Shown here piece after piece: positions 24,994 through 32,675 of a stretch of 64,000 bases of DNA. Source of the stretch: MVYY01 sp012517575 (GTDB lineage: Bacteria; Bacteroidota; Bacteroidia; Bacteroidales; Paludibacteraceae); NCBI GenBank assembly GCA_031629035.1, contig JAVLUG010000003.1, positions 310,001 to 374,000 of the forward strand. Reading direction: 5' to 3'. The first letter of the stretch is position 1; each line of letters starts with the position of its first letter. The notes beneath the pieces are model-generated. The model was not told the origin of the DNA and did no database searches. It worked only from the letters and a program-made list of their open reading frames with translations. The position numbers and the translations under genes were made by a program.

Positions 24994-25857
24994 ATGAAAA
25001 GAAATAAATTTTCTTCGTTTTTACAAAAAATACGTTTTAAATATCGCGTTTCCATATTGAATGAAAATACACTGGAAGAGTCGTGGCATGTTCGTTTGTC
25101 GCGATTGAGTGTATTTATTTATCTTTTCGTTTTTACGCTGTTGACTTTTGTCTTATTGTCTTTTTTGATTTATGTAACGCCTTTGCGTCATTATTTGCCG
25201 GGTTATGGAGATACGGGAGACAGGGCTAAAATCATTCAGGAATCGATGCGTGCCGATTCGTTGACGCGCGCTATGGAACTGCAAGCCGGATATTTAGAAA
25301 TCATTAAGGAAATTGTTGAAGGGAAAATCAAACCTGATTCGGTAGCCGGTCTTGATTCGGTCGCTTTGCAGCAACAAGCTCAGAAGCTTATCGAAAAATC
25401 GAAAAAAGAAAAGGAATTTTGTGAAAAATTTGAAGATGAAGAAAAATTCAGTCTATCGAGTATGGAAGACAACCATTCTGGTAAAACAGCCTATGTGTTT
25501 TTCCGACCGGTAAATGGTACTATTGTTTCAACTTTCGACCTTTCCAAAAGGCGTTACGGTATTTCCATCCAAACTTTGCCAAATACCAATGTGTCGAGCG
25601 TTTTGAGTGGAACGGTGATTTTTTCCGGTTTTACTTTTGATGATGAATGGGTAATTGAAGTGCAACATCAGGATAATTATATTTCTGTTTATAAAAACAA
25701 TGACCGTTTGCTCAAGAATGTTGGTGAAGTGGTACGAGCGGGTGAACCTGTGGCCATAACCGGTTCTGCAAAAGACAAAGCAAACAATGGCCAGTTTTAT
25801 TTTGAACTTTGGCAGCAGGGAAAACCTGTTAACCCGCAGGATTTGATAATTTTTTAA
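24994..25857 (+). CDS. M23/LytM-domain envelope protein
   Basis: 287 residues. One N-terminal membrane anchor at ~45-65 (FVFTLLTFVLLSFLIYV) after a basic cytoplasmic tail, a periplasmic helical linker ~85-150, and a C-terminal LytM (peptidase M23) fold ~165-287 (PVNGTIVSTFDLSKRRYGIS, SVLSGTVIFSGFTFDDEWV, NGQFYFELWQQGKPVNPQ). The HxxxD and HxH zinc ligands of active enzymes are not conserved: GISIQT replaces GIDIA, and FYFELWQ replaces HLHFEL. It is probably an inactive regulatory LytM protein, as EnvC and NlpD are. Followed 25 bp later by dxr and then rseP, a common Bacteroidota order. Confidence 0.85.
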   Translation: MKRNKFSSFLQKIRFKYRVSILNENTLEESWHVRLSRLSVFIYLFVFTLLTFVLLSFLIYVTPLRHYLPGYGDTGDRAKIIQESMRADSLTRAMELQAGYLEIIKEIVEGKIKPDSVAGLDSVALQQQAQKLIEKSKKEKEFCEKFEDEEKFSLSSMEDNHSGKTAYVFFRPVNGTIVSTFDLSKRRYGISIQTLPNTNVSSVLSGTVIFSGFTFDDEWVIEVQHQDNYISVYKNNDRLLKNVGEVVRAGEPVAITGSAKDKANNGQFYFELWQQGKPVNPQDLIIF

Positions 25858-25882
25858 AAAACTGATTGAAAAAACCATAGCA

Positions 25883-27055
25883 GTGTCGGACAGCAAAAAA
25901 CAAATTGCCATTCTTGGCTCTACCGGTTCCATAGGGACACAGGCCTTGCAAGTGATAGCCGATTATCCCGAACGTTTTGGAGTTTATGCGCTTACGGCCA
26001 ACAACAATGTAGAATTGCTTATTGAGCAGGCGCGCAAATTCCAGCCGGAAGCAGTTGCAATTGCCAATGAAAACCTGTATTTTCGGCTGAAAGAAGCTCT
26101 TTCCGATTTACCTATAAAAGTATTTGCCGGAGATGAGGCTATAGCACAGCTTGCAGAAATGCAAACCATTGACATTGTGTTGATAGCGCTGGTTGGGTAT
26201 GCCGGACTTAAACCTACCATCAACGCGGTGAAAGCAGGAAAGAGAATAGCTTTGGCCAATAAGGAAACACTCGTTGTAGCAGGTGAACTGATTGGTGAGC
26301 TCACTGCCAGCTATCATGCTTCAATTTTGCCGGTCGATTCTGAACATTCGGCAATTTTTCAGTGTTTAAATGGAGAAGGTAACAGTGCGGAAGTTGAAAA
26401 AATTATCCTTACTGCTTCGGGCGGCCCATTTCGCAATAAAACGCTGAAGGAGCTGGAAACGGTTACAGTGGCTGAAGCATTAAAACACCCCAATTGGGAA
26501 ATGGGCGCTAAAATTACGATTGATTCAGCTACTATGATGAACAAAGGTTTTGAAGTAATGGAAGCAAAATGGTTGTTTGGTGTTACAGCTGATAAAATTG
26601 AGGTGGTGGTGCATCCGCAGTCCATTGTACATTCTATGGTTCAGTTTGTGGATGGAGCAGTAAAAGCACAAATGGGTGTTCCTGACATGCGTTTGCCCAT
26701 TTTGTACTCATTTACTTATCCTGAACGAATTCCTACGAATTTTCCAAGGATAGACTTTGGCGTTTGCAATACGCTGACTTTTGAAAAACCTGATGTAACG
26801 CGGTTTCAAAATCTTTCACTGGCATATTTTGCTTTGGATAAGGGAGGAAACATGCCATGCATTTTAAATGCTGCCAATGAGGTGGTGGTAGAAGCTTTCC
26901 TGAAAAACCAACTGAAATTTTTGCAAATGAGCAATATTATTGAAACTATTTTGTCTAAAGCTTTTTTTATCAGTCATCCTTCTTATGAAGATTTTGTTCA
27001 GACCGATGCGATGACCCGACAGTTAACCAAAGAGTTAATTGCAAACAGGAGTTGA
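25883..27055 (+). CDS. dxr: 1-deoxy-D-xylulose-5-phosphate reductoisomerase
   Basis: Second step of the MEP isoprenoid pathway: DXP to 2-C-methyl-D-erythritol 4-phosphate with NADPH. 390 residues, starting at GTG 25883. NADPH fold IAILGSTGSIGTQALQVI, then IALANKETLVVAGE, metal and substrate motif LPVDSEHSAIFQCL, flexible loop NWEMGAKITIDSATMMNKGFE, and HPQSIVHSMVQF. All motifs are intact. Lies between the LytM gene (25 bp) and rseP (151 bp). Confidence 0.97.
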   Translation: MSDSKKQIAILGSTGSIGTQALQVIADYPERFGVYALTANNNVELLIEQARKFQPEAVAIANENLYFRLKEALSDLPIKVFAGDEAIAQLAEMQTIDIVLIALVGYAGLKPTINAVKAGKRIALANKETLVVAGELIGELTASYHASILPVDSEHSAIFQCLNGEGNSAEVEKIILTASGGPFRNKTLKELETVTVAEALKHPNWEMGAKITIDSATMMNKGFEVMEAKWLFGVTADKIEVVVHPQSIVHSMVQFVDGAVKAQMGVPDMRLPILYSFTYPERIPTNFPRIDFGVCNTLTFEKPDVTRFQNLSLAYFALDKGGNMPCILNAANEVVVEAFLKNQLKFLQMSNIIETILSKAFFISHPSYEDFVQTDAMTRQLTKELIANRS

Positions 27056-27206
27056 TTTGGGGAAAAGTTTAACTTACAAATGCTTTTTACGGGGAAGGGA
27101 AAATTTTAAAAATTTATTTTGTTATTATTTTAAAATCAAATAGTTAATTACATACTCCCTGTTTGAAATGAATTGATTTTTGAGGCAGGGGGAATTTTTT
27201 ATTAAT

Positions 27207-28697
27207 ATGGAAACATTTTTAATCAGAGCATTACAACTTATACTTAGTTTATCCATTTTAGTAGTTCTGCATGAGTTGGGACATTTTGCGTTTGCGCGAT
27301 TGTTTAAGGTTCGAGTAGAGAAATTTTATATTTTTTTTAATCCCGGTTTTTCTATCTTGCGGGCAAAAAAAATAAATGGGAAATGGCAATTCAAATTCTT
27401 TGCAAAAAACGTTCCTTCTACCGATCGTCCAAAAAAAGATGCGGAAGGCGACATTGTAATGAATGAAAACGGTAAGCCCGAAACGGAACTTATTCCTTTG
27501 TCTGAACTTCCCGATGATGACTGGCGCAAATATCCTGACAGCACGGAATGGGGAATAGGCTGGCTTCCATTGGGGGGTTATTGCAAAATTGCCGGTATGG
27601 TTGACGAATCTATGGATACGGCACAAATGAAATCTGAACCTCAACCGTGGGAATATCGTTCGCGTTCCGTTTGGCAGCGATTGCCAATTATCACAGGCGG
27701 TGTGCTGGTGAACTTTATTTTGGCAATGGTCATTTATGCAGCAGTTTTATTTACATGGGGGAAAGATTATTTGCCCTTGCAAAATGCGAAATACGGATTG
27801 CAGTTCTCGGAAGTTTTCGTTGAAAATGGTTTTAGAAATGGTGATAAAATTCTTTCCATCGATGGCAAACAATATTCTGAACTTTCCGATGTAATTCAGA
27901 AAATCTTGATTGATGGAGCAAAGAATGTTACAGTGCTGAGAGGTGACAGCCAAATTTTGAACATCACTCTTCCGGCCGACTTTCCTCAAAAAGTATTGGC
28001 TTCTGAAGAAACAAATCTAATTTCATATCGTTTCCCATTTGTGGTTGATGCGGTTTCTCCGGGCACGCCTGCAGAACGGGTAAAACTTCAGCCGGGCGAC
28101 AGTATAACAGGAATCAATGGGAAGCAAATCCCAATTTTCCAAGATTTTGTTGCAGCTTTGGATCATTATCGCGATAGTCTTGTTCAATTGACTTTTTATC
28201 GTCAGGGGAAAATGCAACAGGTTACTATTCAGCTCGATCAGTCGGGCAAACTGGGAGTTGCGGTACGCCCGTTTACCGAATTTCTGCAGCCCGAACATGT
28301 CCAATACAGCTTTTTGGCCGCCATTCCTGCCGGTATCTCTTTGGGATGGGAAACTCTTTCCAGTTACGTGAAACAGTTTAAATTGGTGTTTACCAAAGAG
28401 GGAACAAAACAGTTGGGCGGTTTTGGAGCCATAGGAAAATTATTCCCGAAGTCATGGGATTGGCAAATCTTTTGGTCAATGACTGCTTTGCTTTCGGTCA
28501 TTCTTGCTTTTATGAATTTCCTTCCTATTCCCGCGCTTGATGGTGGTTACGTGCTGTTTTTGCTGTATGAAATGTTAACCGGTCGAAAGCCCAGCGATAA
28601 ATTCCTTGAACAGGCGCAAACAATTGGAATGTTACTATTGCTGGCACTTTTGGTTTATGCCAACGGGAACGATATTTACAAAGCCATTTTTAAGTAA
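27207..28697 (+). CDS. rseP: Site-2 intramembrane metalloprotease RseP
   Basis: Inner-membrane zinc protease that cleaves membrane-anchored anti-sigma factors and signal-peptide remnants. 496 residues from ATG 27207; an upstream TTG frame extension lacks support. HELGH zinc motif in the first helix (LVVLHELGHFAFARLF), a Bacteroidota-style insertion ~75-130 (PDDDWRKYPDSTEWG) before the conserved GYCKIAGM, two PDZ domains ~195-270 and ~275-365 (VSPGTPAERVKLQPGDSITGING), and the second metal motif NFLPIPALDGGYVLF. Length exceeds E. coli RseP (450) because of the insertion. Confidence 0.95.
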   Translation: METFLIRALQLILSLSILVVLHELGHFAFARLFKVRVEKFYIFFNPGFSILRAKKINGKWQFKFFAKNVPSTDRPKKDAEGDIVMNENGKPETELIPLSELPDDDWRKYPDSTEWGIGWLPLGGYCKIAGMVDESMDTAQMKSEPQPWEYRSRSVWQRLPIITGGVLVNFILAMVIYAAVLFTWGKDYLPLQNAKYGLQFSEVFVENGFRNGDKILSIDGKQYSELSDVIQKILIDGAKNVTVLRGDSQILNITLPADFPQKVLASEETNLISYRFPFVVDAVSPGTPAERVKLQPGDSITGINGKQIPIFQDFVAALDHYRDSLVQLTFYRQGKMQQVTIQLDQSGKLGVAVRPFTEFLQPEHVQYSFLAAIPAGISLGWETLSSYVKQFKLVFTKEGTKQLGGFGAIGKLFPKSWDWQIFWSMTALLSVILAFMNFLPIPALDGGYVLFLLYEMLTGRKPSDKFLEQAQTIGMLLLLALLVYANGNDIYKAIFK

Positions 28698-28754
28698 TAA
28701 TTAGGGCATAAAGTTGTTGATGAATTAAATTTAATCTAAAAGTGGTTTAATTTC

Positions 28755-28817
28755 CCGACCCTTGGGTCGGAAGAAAAGAATAAAGTCCATTTGATACCTC
28801 GAGGTTTGCCTCGGGGT
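28755..28817. repeat. Pair of GC-rich hairpins between convergent genes
   Basis: Two inverted repeats in the 133-bp gap between rseP and mutL. CCGACCC (28755-28761) pairs with GGGTCGG (28764-28770), leaving only 2 nt in the loop. ACCTCGAGG (28796-28804) pairs with CCTCGGGGT (28809-28817) with one wobble. Neither is followed by a T run of normal length. They are much richer in GC than the surroundings and look like dispersed palindromic units or a bidirectional transcription barrier. Confidence 0.55.
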
Positions 28818-28830
28818 TATTCATTACTGT

Positions 28831-30672
28831 TTAAAAGCGATTTTCGATTTCTTCGAGTGGTAAAATAATCAGAATTTTTTCGTTTTCAGGTGTGAGAGAA
28901 GGGTTTTCGCAGATAAACAACCGGTTTACCAAGTCCGACATTTCTTCACCGGTTAATTTTTGTCCTGTTTTAATGGCCGAAGCTTCTGCCAACGACAACG
29001 CAAGTTTATGATGTACATCTTCCGACGTGATGGACTGACCGAGTTTAAACTTTTCTATCAGGTCAACAAGAAATTCGTTGATATTGATTGAATCCAATTC
29101 ACCCGGAATTCCCGTAATTTCATAATAATTTTTCTTCGTTTCCCTGAAAATAAATCCGACATTAGAGAGGTCTTTTTTTAGCGTTTCAAAATACAATGCT
29201 TCTTCTGGCGAAAACTCCAGGAATTCGGGGAAAAGTAATTGTTGCGATGCGCCTTTCTGATGCTTGAGTTGCTGGAGAAATTTTTCATAAAGTATACGTA
29301 TATGCGCTCTGCGCTGATGAATAAGCAGCAATCCCGATTTGATGCCGGTAAGAATATATTGGTTTTTTAATTGCAAAAATGATGTGTTTTCTCTGGCATC
29401 CAATGATTGGTTTTTTTCGAGAGCGATTCCGCTGTCCGTATCTTCGGGATGTACTTTTTGTTCCCATTGAAGAGTCGAATCAGTTGTTGGTCTGTTTTTT
29501 TCAAATCCTTTATACAATTCTTCCCAGTCGAGCGAAGAACGCTTATAAACAGAAGTTTCAAAAGGATTGAACGATGGATTGAAAGAAGGTTGGGGTGGAA
29601 CAATTTTGTCGCCTGGTTGAATGACAGGAATATCAATTGCGCCTTCCTGGTTGAAGTTGATGGAAGGAATCACATTATATTTACCCAACGTTTCGCGAAT
29701 AGCAGCGTGCAAAATGGCCCAGATCGCCTGCTCGTTTTCAAATTTTATTTCTGTCTTGGTCGGATGTACGTTGACATCAATAGTTGCAGGATCGACCTGA
29801 AAATAAATGAAATAATTGGGACTTTCTTCTGCTTTAATCATCTGACTGTAAGCCATCAATATTGCTTTGTGAAAATAAGGATGCCTCATAAATCTTCCAT
29901 TTACAAAAAAATACTGATAGGGTGATTTCAGTGCAAATTCCGGACGCCCAATAAAGCCCTCGATTTTTGCCAGAGGTGTTGAAGTCTCAACGGGTAGCAA
30001 TTGTTGTTCCCAACGTTTTTTTGTACTTTTTCCGAAAATATTTTCAATACGGATTTTCAGATTGGAAGGTGGCAGGTGAAAAAGTTCTTCGTCCTCATCG
30101 TAAAATGAAAACAAAATTTGCGGATGTACTAACGCTACTCGATAAAATTCGTTTAGCAGATGGATTCTTTCAACATTGTCGCTTTTCAGAAAACGACGTC
30201 GAGCCGGGACATTAAAAAAAAGATTTTTCACCAACATGGTTGTCCCCACATCACATTGAACATATTCCTGACGTATCACTTTTGAACCGGCAATTTCTAT
30301 CAGCGTTCCCAATTCATCTTCACTTCTTCGGGTTCGTAGTTCAACTTGTGCCACAGCAGCTATCGAAGCCAGCGCTTCGCCTCTGAAACCGAGACTTTGC
30401 AAGGCATAAATATCCGCAATATCGGTAATTTTTGAAGTCGCATGTCGTTCAAAAGCCAATCGCGCATCAGTTTCGCTCATGCCTTTTCCATTGTCGGTAA
30501 TTTGAATAAGCGTACGTCCGGCATTTTTTATCAAAATGTGTATGGTATCTGCTCCGGCATCTATCGAGTTTTCAACCAGTTCTTTTAATACGGAAGCGGG
30601 TCTTTGAATAACCTCGCCCGCCGCTATTTGGTTGGCGACGGAATCGGGGAGCAAATGTATGATGTCACTCAT
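28831..30672 (-). CDS. mutL: DNA mismatch repair protein MutL
   Basis: GHKL-ATPase matchmaker between MutS and downstream nuclease or helicase. 613 residues from ATG 30670-30672; an in-frame TTG at 30687 is less likely. ATPase motifs are intact: IAAGEVIQRPASVLKELVEN, SIDAGA, DNGKGM, LGFRGEALASI, GTT and NVPARRRFL. The C-terminal dimerisation domain spans ~425-613. The position of the metal-binding endonuclease motif DQHAxxE reads HQRRAHI at residues 452-458, so Asp, His and Glu are all replaced, and the later Cys/His motifs are also missing. The protein is probably nuclease-free, like E. coli MutL. Confidence 0.95.
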   Translation of the reverse strand: MSDIIHLLPDSVANQIAAGEVIQRPASVLKELVENSIDAGADTIHILIKNAGRTLIQITDNGKGMSETDARLAFERHATSKITDIADIYALQSLGFRGEALASIAAVAQVELRTRRSEDELGTLIEIAGSKVIRQEYVQCDVGTTMLVKNLFFNVPARRRFLKSDNVERIHLLNEFYRVALVHPQILFSFYDEDEELFHLPPSNLKIRIENIFGKSTKKRWEQQLLPVETSTPLAKIEGFIGRPEFALKSPYQYFFVNGRFMRHPYFHKAILMAYSQMIKAEESPNYFIYFQVDPATIDVNVHPTKTEIKFENEQAIWAILHAAIRETLGKYNVIPSINFNQEGAIDIPVIQPGDKIVPPQPSFNPSFNPFETSVYKRSSLDWEELYKGFEKNRPTTDSTLQWEQKVHPEDTDSGIALEKNQSLDARENTSFLQLKNQYILTGIKSGLLLIHQRRAHIRILYEKFLQQLKHQKGASQQLLFPEFLEFSPEEALYFETLKKDLSNVGFIFRETKKNYYEITGIPGELDSININEFLVDLIEKFKLGQSITSEDVHHKLALSLAEASAIKTGQKLTGEEMSDLVNRLFICENPSLTPENEKILIILPLEEIENRF

Positions 30673-30687
30673 GAAAAATATATTCAA

Positions 30688-30966
30688 TTAGAGCAAAAAA
30701 AGAAAATAAACCAAAAGCAACAAAATACCCAAGATAATGATAACTTCAATGTTGGAACGCCGTAATTCCTTTGATTTGTTTCTTTTCAGTCGGTCTGCTT
30801 CTTCACGAAATGAACCGTGATGAAGAGAATGTCGGTATTCATTGCCCGAAATCCCATTTGTAGAAAGTTTCTGTCGTTCTTTTAAGGCTTCTTTTTTCGG
30901 ATCATAATAAATAAACCGATGATTGAACTTTCTGGGTTTGTAAAGATTAAAAAAGCCGGTAGTCAT
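30688..30966 (-). CDS. Small C-terminally membrane-anchored protein, unknown
   Basis: 92 residues from ATG 30964-30966, chosen over an upstream in-frame codon at 30990 that overlaps the manC stop. A basic and aromatic soluble part (GFFNLYKPRKFNHRFIYYDP, KKEALKERQKL) is followed by a single C-terminal hydrophobic helix (VIIILGILLLLVYFLFLL) with no tail, i.e. tail-anchored topology. It lies 20 bp after manC and 15 bp before mutL, so is clearly within one transcript. I recall similar small proteins next to mutL in Bacteroidales; function unknown. Confidence 0.75.
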   Translation of the reverse strand: MTTGFFNLYKPRKFNHRFIYYDPKKEALKERQKLSTNGISGNEYRHSLHHGSFREEADRLKRNKSKELRRSNIEVIIILGILLLLVYFLFLL

Positions 30967-30986
30967 AGTTTGAAAATTTAAAAGAA

Positions 30987-32060
30987 TCAATCGTATTTTC
31001 CATCAAAAAGAATACTTGCGTCTTTAACAAACTGGCGGATTTGCTGTTCATCCTCCCGCTTGCAGATGAGCAATACGTTGTCCGAATCAGCAATAATATA
31101 ATCGTTCAAATCTTGAACCACAGCTAATTTCTCAGGCGACATGGACACTATATTGTTGCTGCTCTCATAAAACATAGTTTTACATTTTAGGCTAACATTC
31201 CCTTTTTCATCTTTGGGCGACATTTCGTAGAGTGAACCCCATGTTCCCAAGTCGGTCCATCCAAAATCGGAACAAAGTACGTATACATTTTGAGCTTTTT
31301 CCATGATGCCGTAATCGATGGAAATATTGCGACAGGTATGAAAAATTTCTTCAATGAAGGTTTTTTCTTCAGGAGTATTAAAGTATCGTTCTCCTTCCTT
31401 GAATTTCGATGAAATATCCGGCAAATGAAAATCGAATGCGGACAGAATAGTTTTCAGATTCCACATGAAAATTCCGGAATTCCAGAAAAATTCGCCCGAT
31501 TCAAAAAATATTTTTGCAAGATCGGCATTGGGTTTTTCGGTAAAAGTTTTTACTTTTCTCAAATTTGAATCTCCGGGTTCTATTTGAATGTAACCATATC
31601 CTGTTTCAGGACGGCTGGGTTTGATGCCGAGCGTGAGCAAACTATTGTTTTTGGAAATAAAATTCAAACCTTGCCTGATGGTATCCAAAAATTCGGTTTC
31701 CTTTAAAATAAGATGGTCAGAGGGAGTTACGATGATATTGGCGTTATTGGTAATCGATTTTATTTTGTGAACAGCATAAGCAATACAGGGTGCAGTGTTT
31801 CTTCTTACAGGCTCGAGAAGTAGTTGATTCTCGCCAATTTCTGGAAGTTGTTCCAGAATCAGGTCTTTGTATAGTTCGTTGGAAACTATCAGAATATTTT
31901 CAGCAGGTATCAGATGGCGAAAACGGTCGAAAGTGAGTTGAAGCAATGAGCGTCCCGTACCGAAAAAATCGAGAAACTGCTTGGGTCTGTCTTTTCTGCT
32001 GAAAGGCCAGAAACGGCTTCCTATTCCGCCTGCCATGATAACGCAATAATTTTGTTCCAT
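30987..32060 (-). CDS. manC: Mannose-1-phosphate guanylyltransferase
   Basis: Makes GDP-mannose for capsule, O-antigen and fucose-containing glycans. 357 residues, so it lacks the C-terminal phosphomannose isomerase domain of the long ManC/AlgA type. Nucleotidyl-transferase signature VIMAGGIGSRFWPFSRKDRPKQ at the start, then NIIVTPSDHLI, YGYIQIEPGD, FTEKPNADLAK, NSGIFMWN and FGWTDLGTWGSLYE. First gene of a probable manC, small membrane protein, mutL operon. Confidence 0.95.
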   Translation of the reverse strand: MEQNYCVIMAGGIGSRFWPFSRKDRPKQFLDFFGTGRSLLQLTFDRFRHLIPAENILIVSNELYKDLILEQLPEIGENQLLLEPVRRNTAPCIAYAVHKIKSITNNANIIVTPSDHLILKETEFLDTIRQGLNFISKNNSLLTLGIKPSRPETGYGYIQIEPGDSNLRKVKTFTEKPNADLAKIFFESGEFFWNSGIFMWNLKTILSAFDFHLPDISSKFKEGERYFNTPEEKTFIEEIFHTCRNISIDYGIMEKAQNVYVLCSDFGWTDLGTWGSLYEMSPKDEKGNVSLKCKTMFYESSNNIVSMSPEKLAVVQDLNDYIIADSDNVLLICKREDEQQIRQFVKDASILFDGKYD

Positions 32061-32353
32061 AAGGATATAACATTAATATTTTTTCGAAATGGTAACAATA
32101 AAATAACAGCACTAAGATACAGTGTTTTTCTTTTTTTGCCAAACTTATTCTTAAAAATTGGTTGTCTGCTTTTCCTGAAATATTAATGGAACAATCGAAA
32201 AGGTGTGATGGTTAAGATTTTAGAAAAAGTGAGTTGTGAAAAAAGCATTCTGTAAGTTGGAAATTGCTAATTTACAGCTTTAAACTGAAAGGATTTTTTT
32301 CTCACTTTCATTTTTTGTTATTTTCAATTTAAAGGGTTCTGAGCAAAAGGTTT
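32061..32353. other. Intergenic region upstream of manC
   Basis: About 290 bp, AT-rich. I see no gene. A weak minus-strand -7-like TATCTTAG lies near 32113-32120 and could serve manC. Nothing else supportable. Confidence 0.35.
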
Positions 32354-32382
32354 AAAAATCATTTCTTTAATAAATGATTTTT
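32354..32382 (-). terminator. Hairpin terminating the feo operon
   Basis: AAAAATCATTT (32354-32364) and AAATGATTTTT (32372-32382) form an 11-bp stem with a 7-nt loop. It overlaps the last codons and stop of the FeoB-associated gene. The arms end in A/T tracts, so it can act as an AT-rich terminator on the minus strand. Confidence 0.55.
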
Positions 32383-32637
32383 GCTTAACCAATTGATTTT
32401 CTGTGTATCGAACTTTATTTTATGGTGCGAAATGTTTTCTTTTTCCACTGCACAACATTCTTTAGTGGCGAAGGAAATGTTTCCTTTACGGTTTTTCAGA
32501 ATTTCCTGTTTTATCTCGCAGCCGTTGCAACCATTGCATGGCGAACTCTGTTTATTTTGGAAGAATTTTATGATCTTTATGACTGATAGAGCTATTGCTC
32601 CTATAACAATCAGGTAAGTTATAATAATTTGTATCAT
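32359..32637 (-). CDS. FeoB-associated Cys-rich membrane protein
   Basis: 92 residues. One N-terminal membrane helix (IIITYLIVIGAIALSVIKII), then a short basic stretch and a cysteine cluster CNGCNGCEIK plus later ECCAVEK. This matches the small FeoB-associated Cys-rich family (PF12669-type) commonly encoded after feoB; a role in handling Fe(II) at the membrane is inferred from the family. 38 bp after feoAB on the same strand. The C-terminal 35 residues are less conserved in appearance. Confidence 0.85.
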   Translation of the reverse strand: MIQIIITYLIVIGAIALSVIKIIKFFQNKQSSPCNGCNGCEIKQEILKNRKGNISFATKECCAVEKENISHHKIKFDTQKINWLSKNHLLKK

Positions 32638-32675
32638 GTCATGAATAAATTATGATGAAACATTTTTTATTAATT

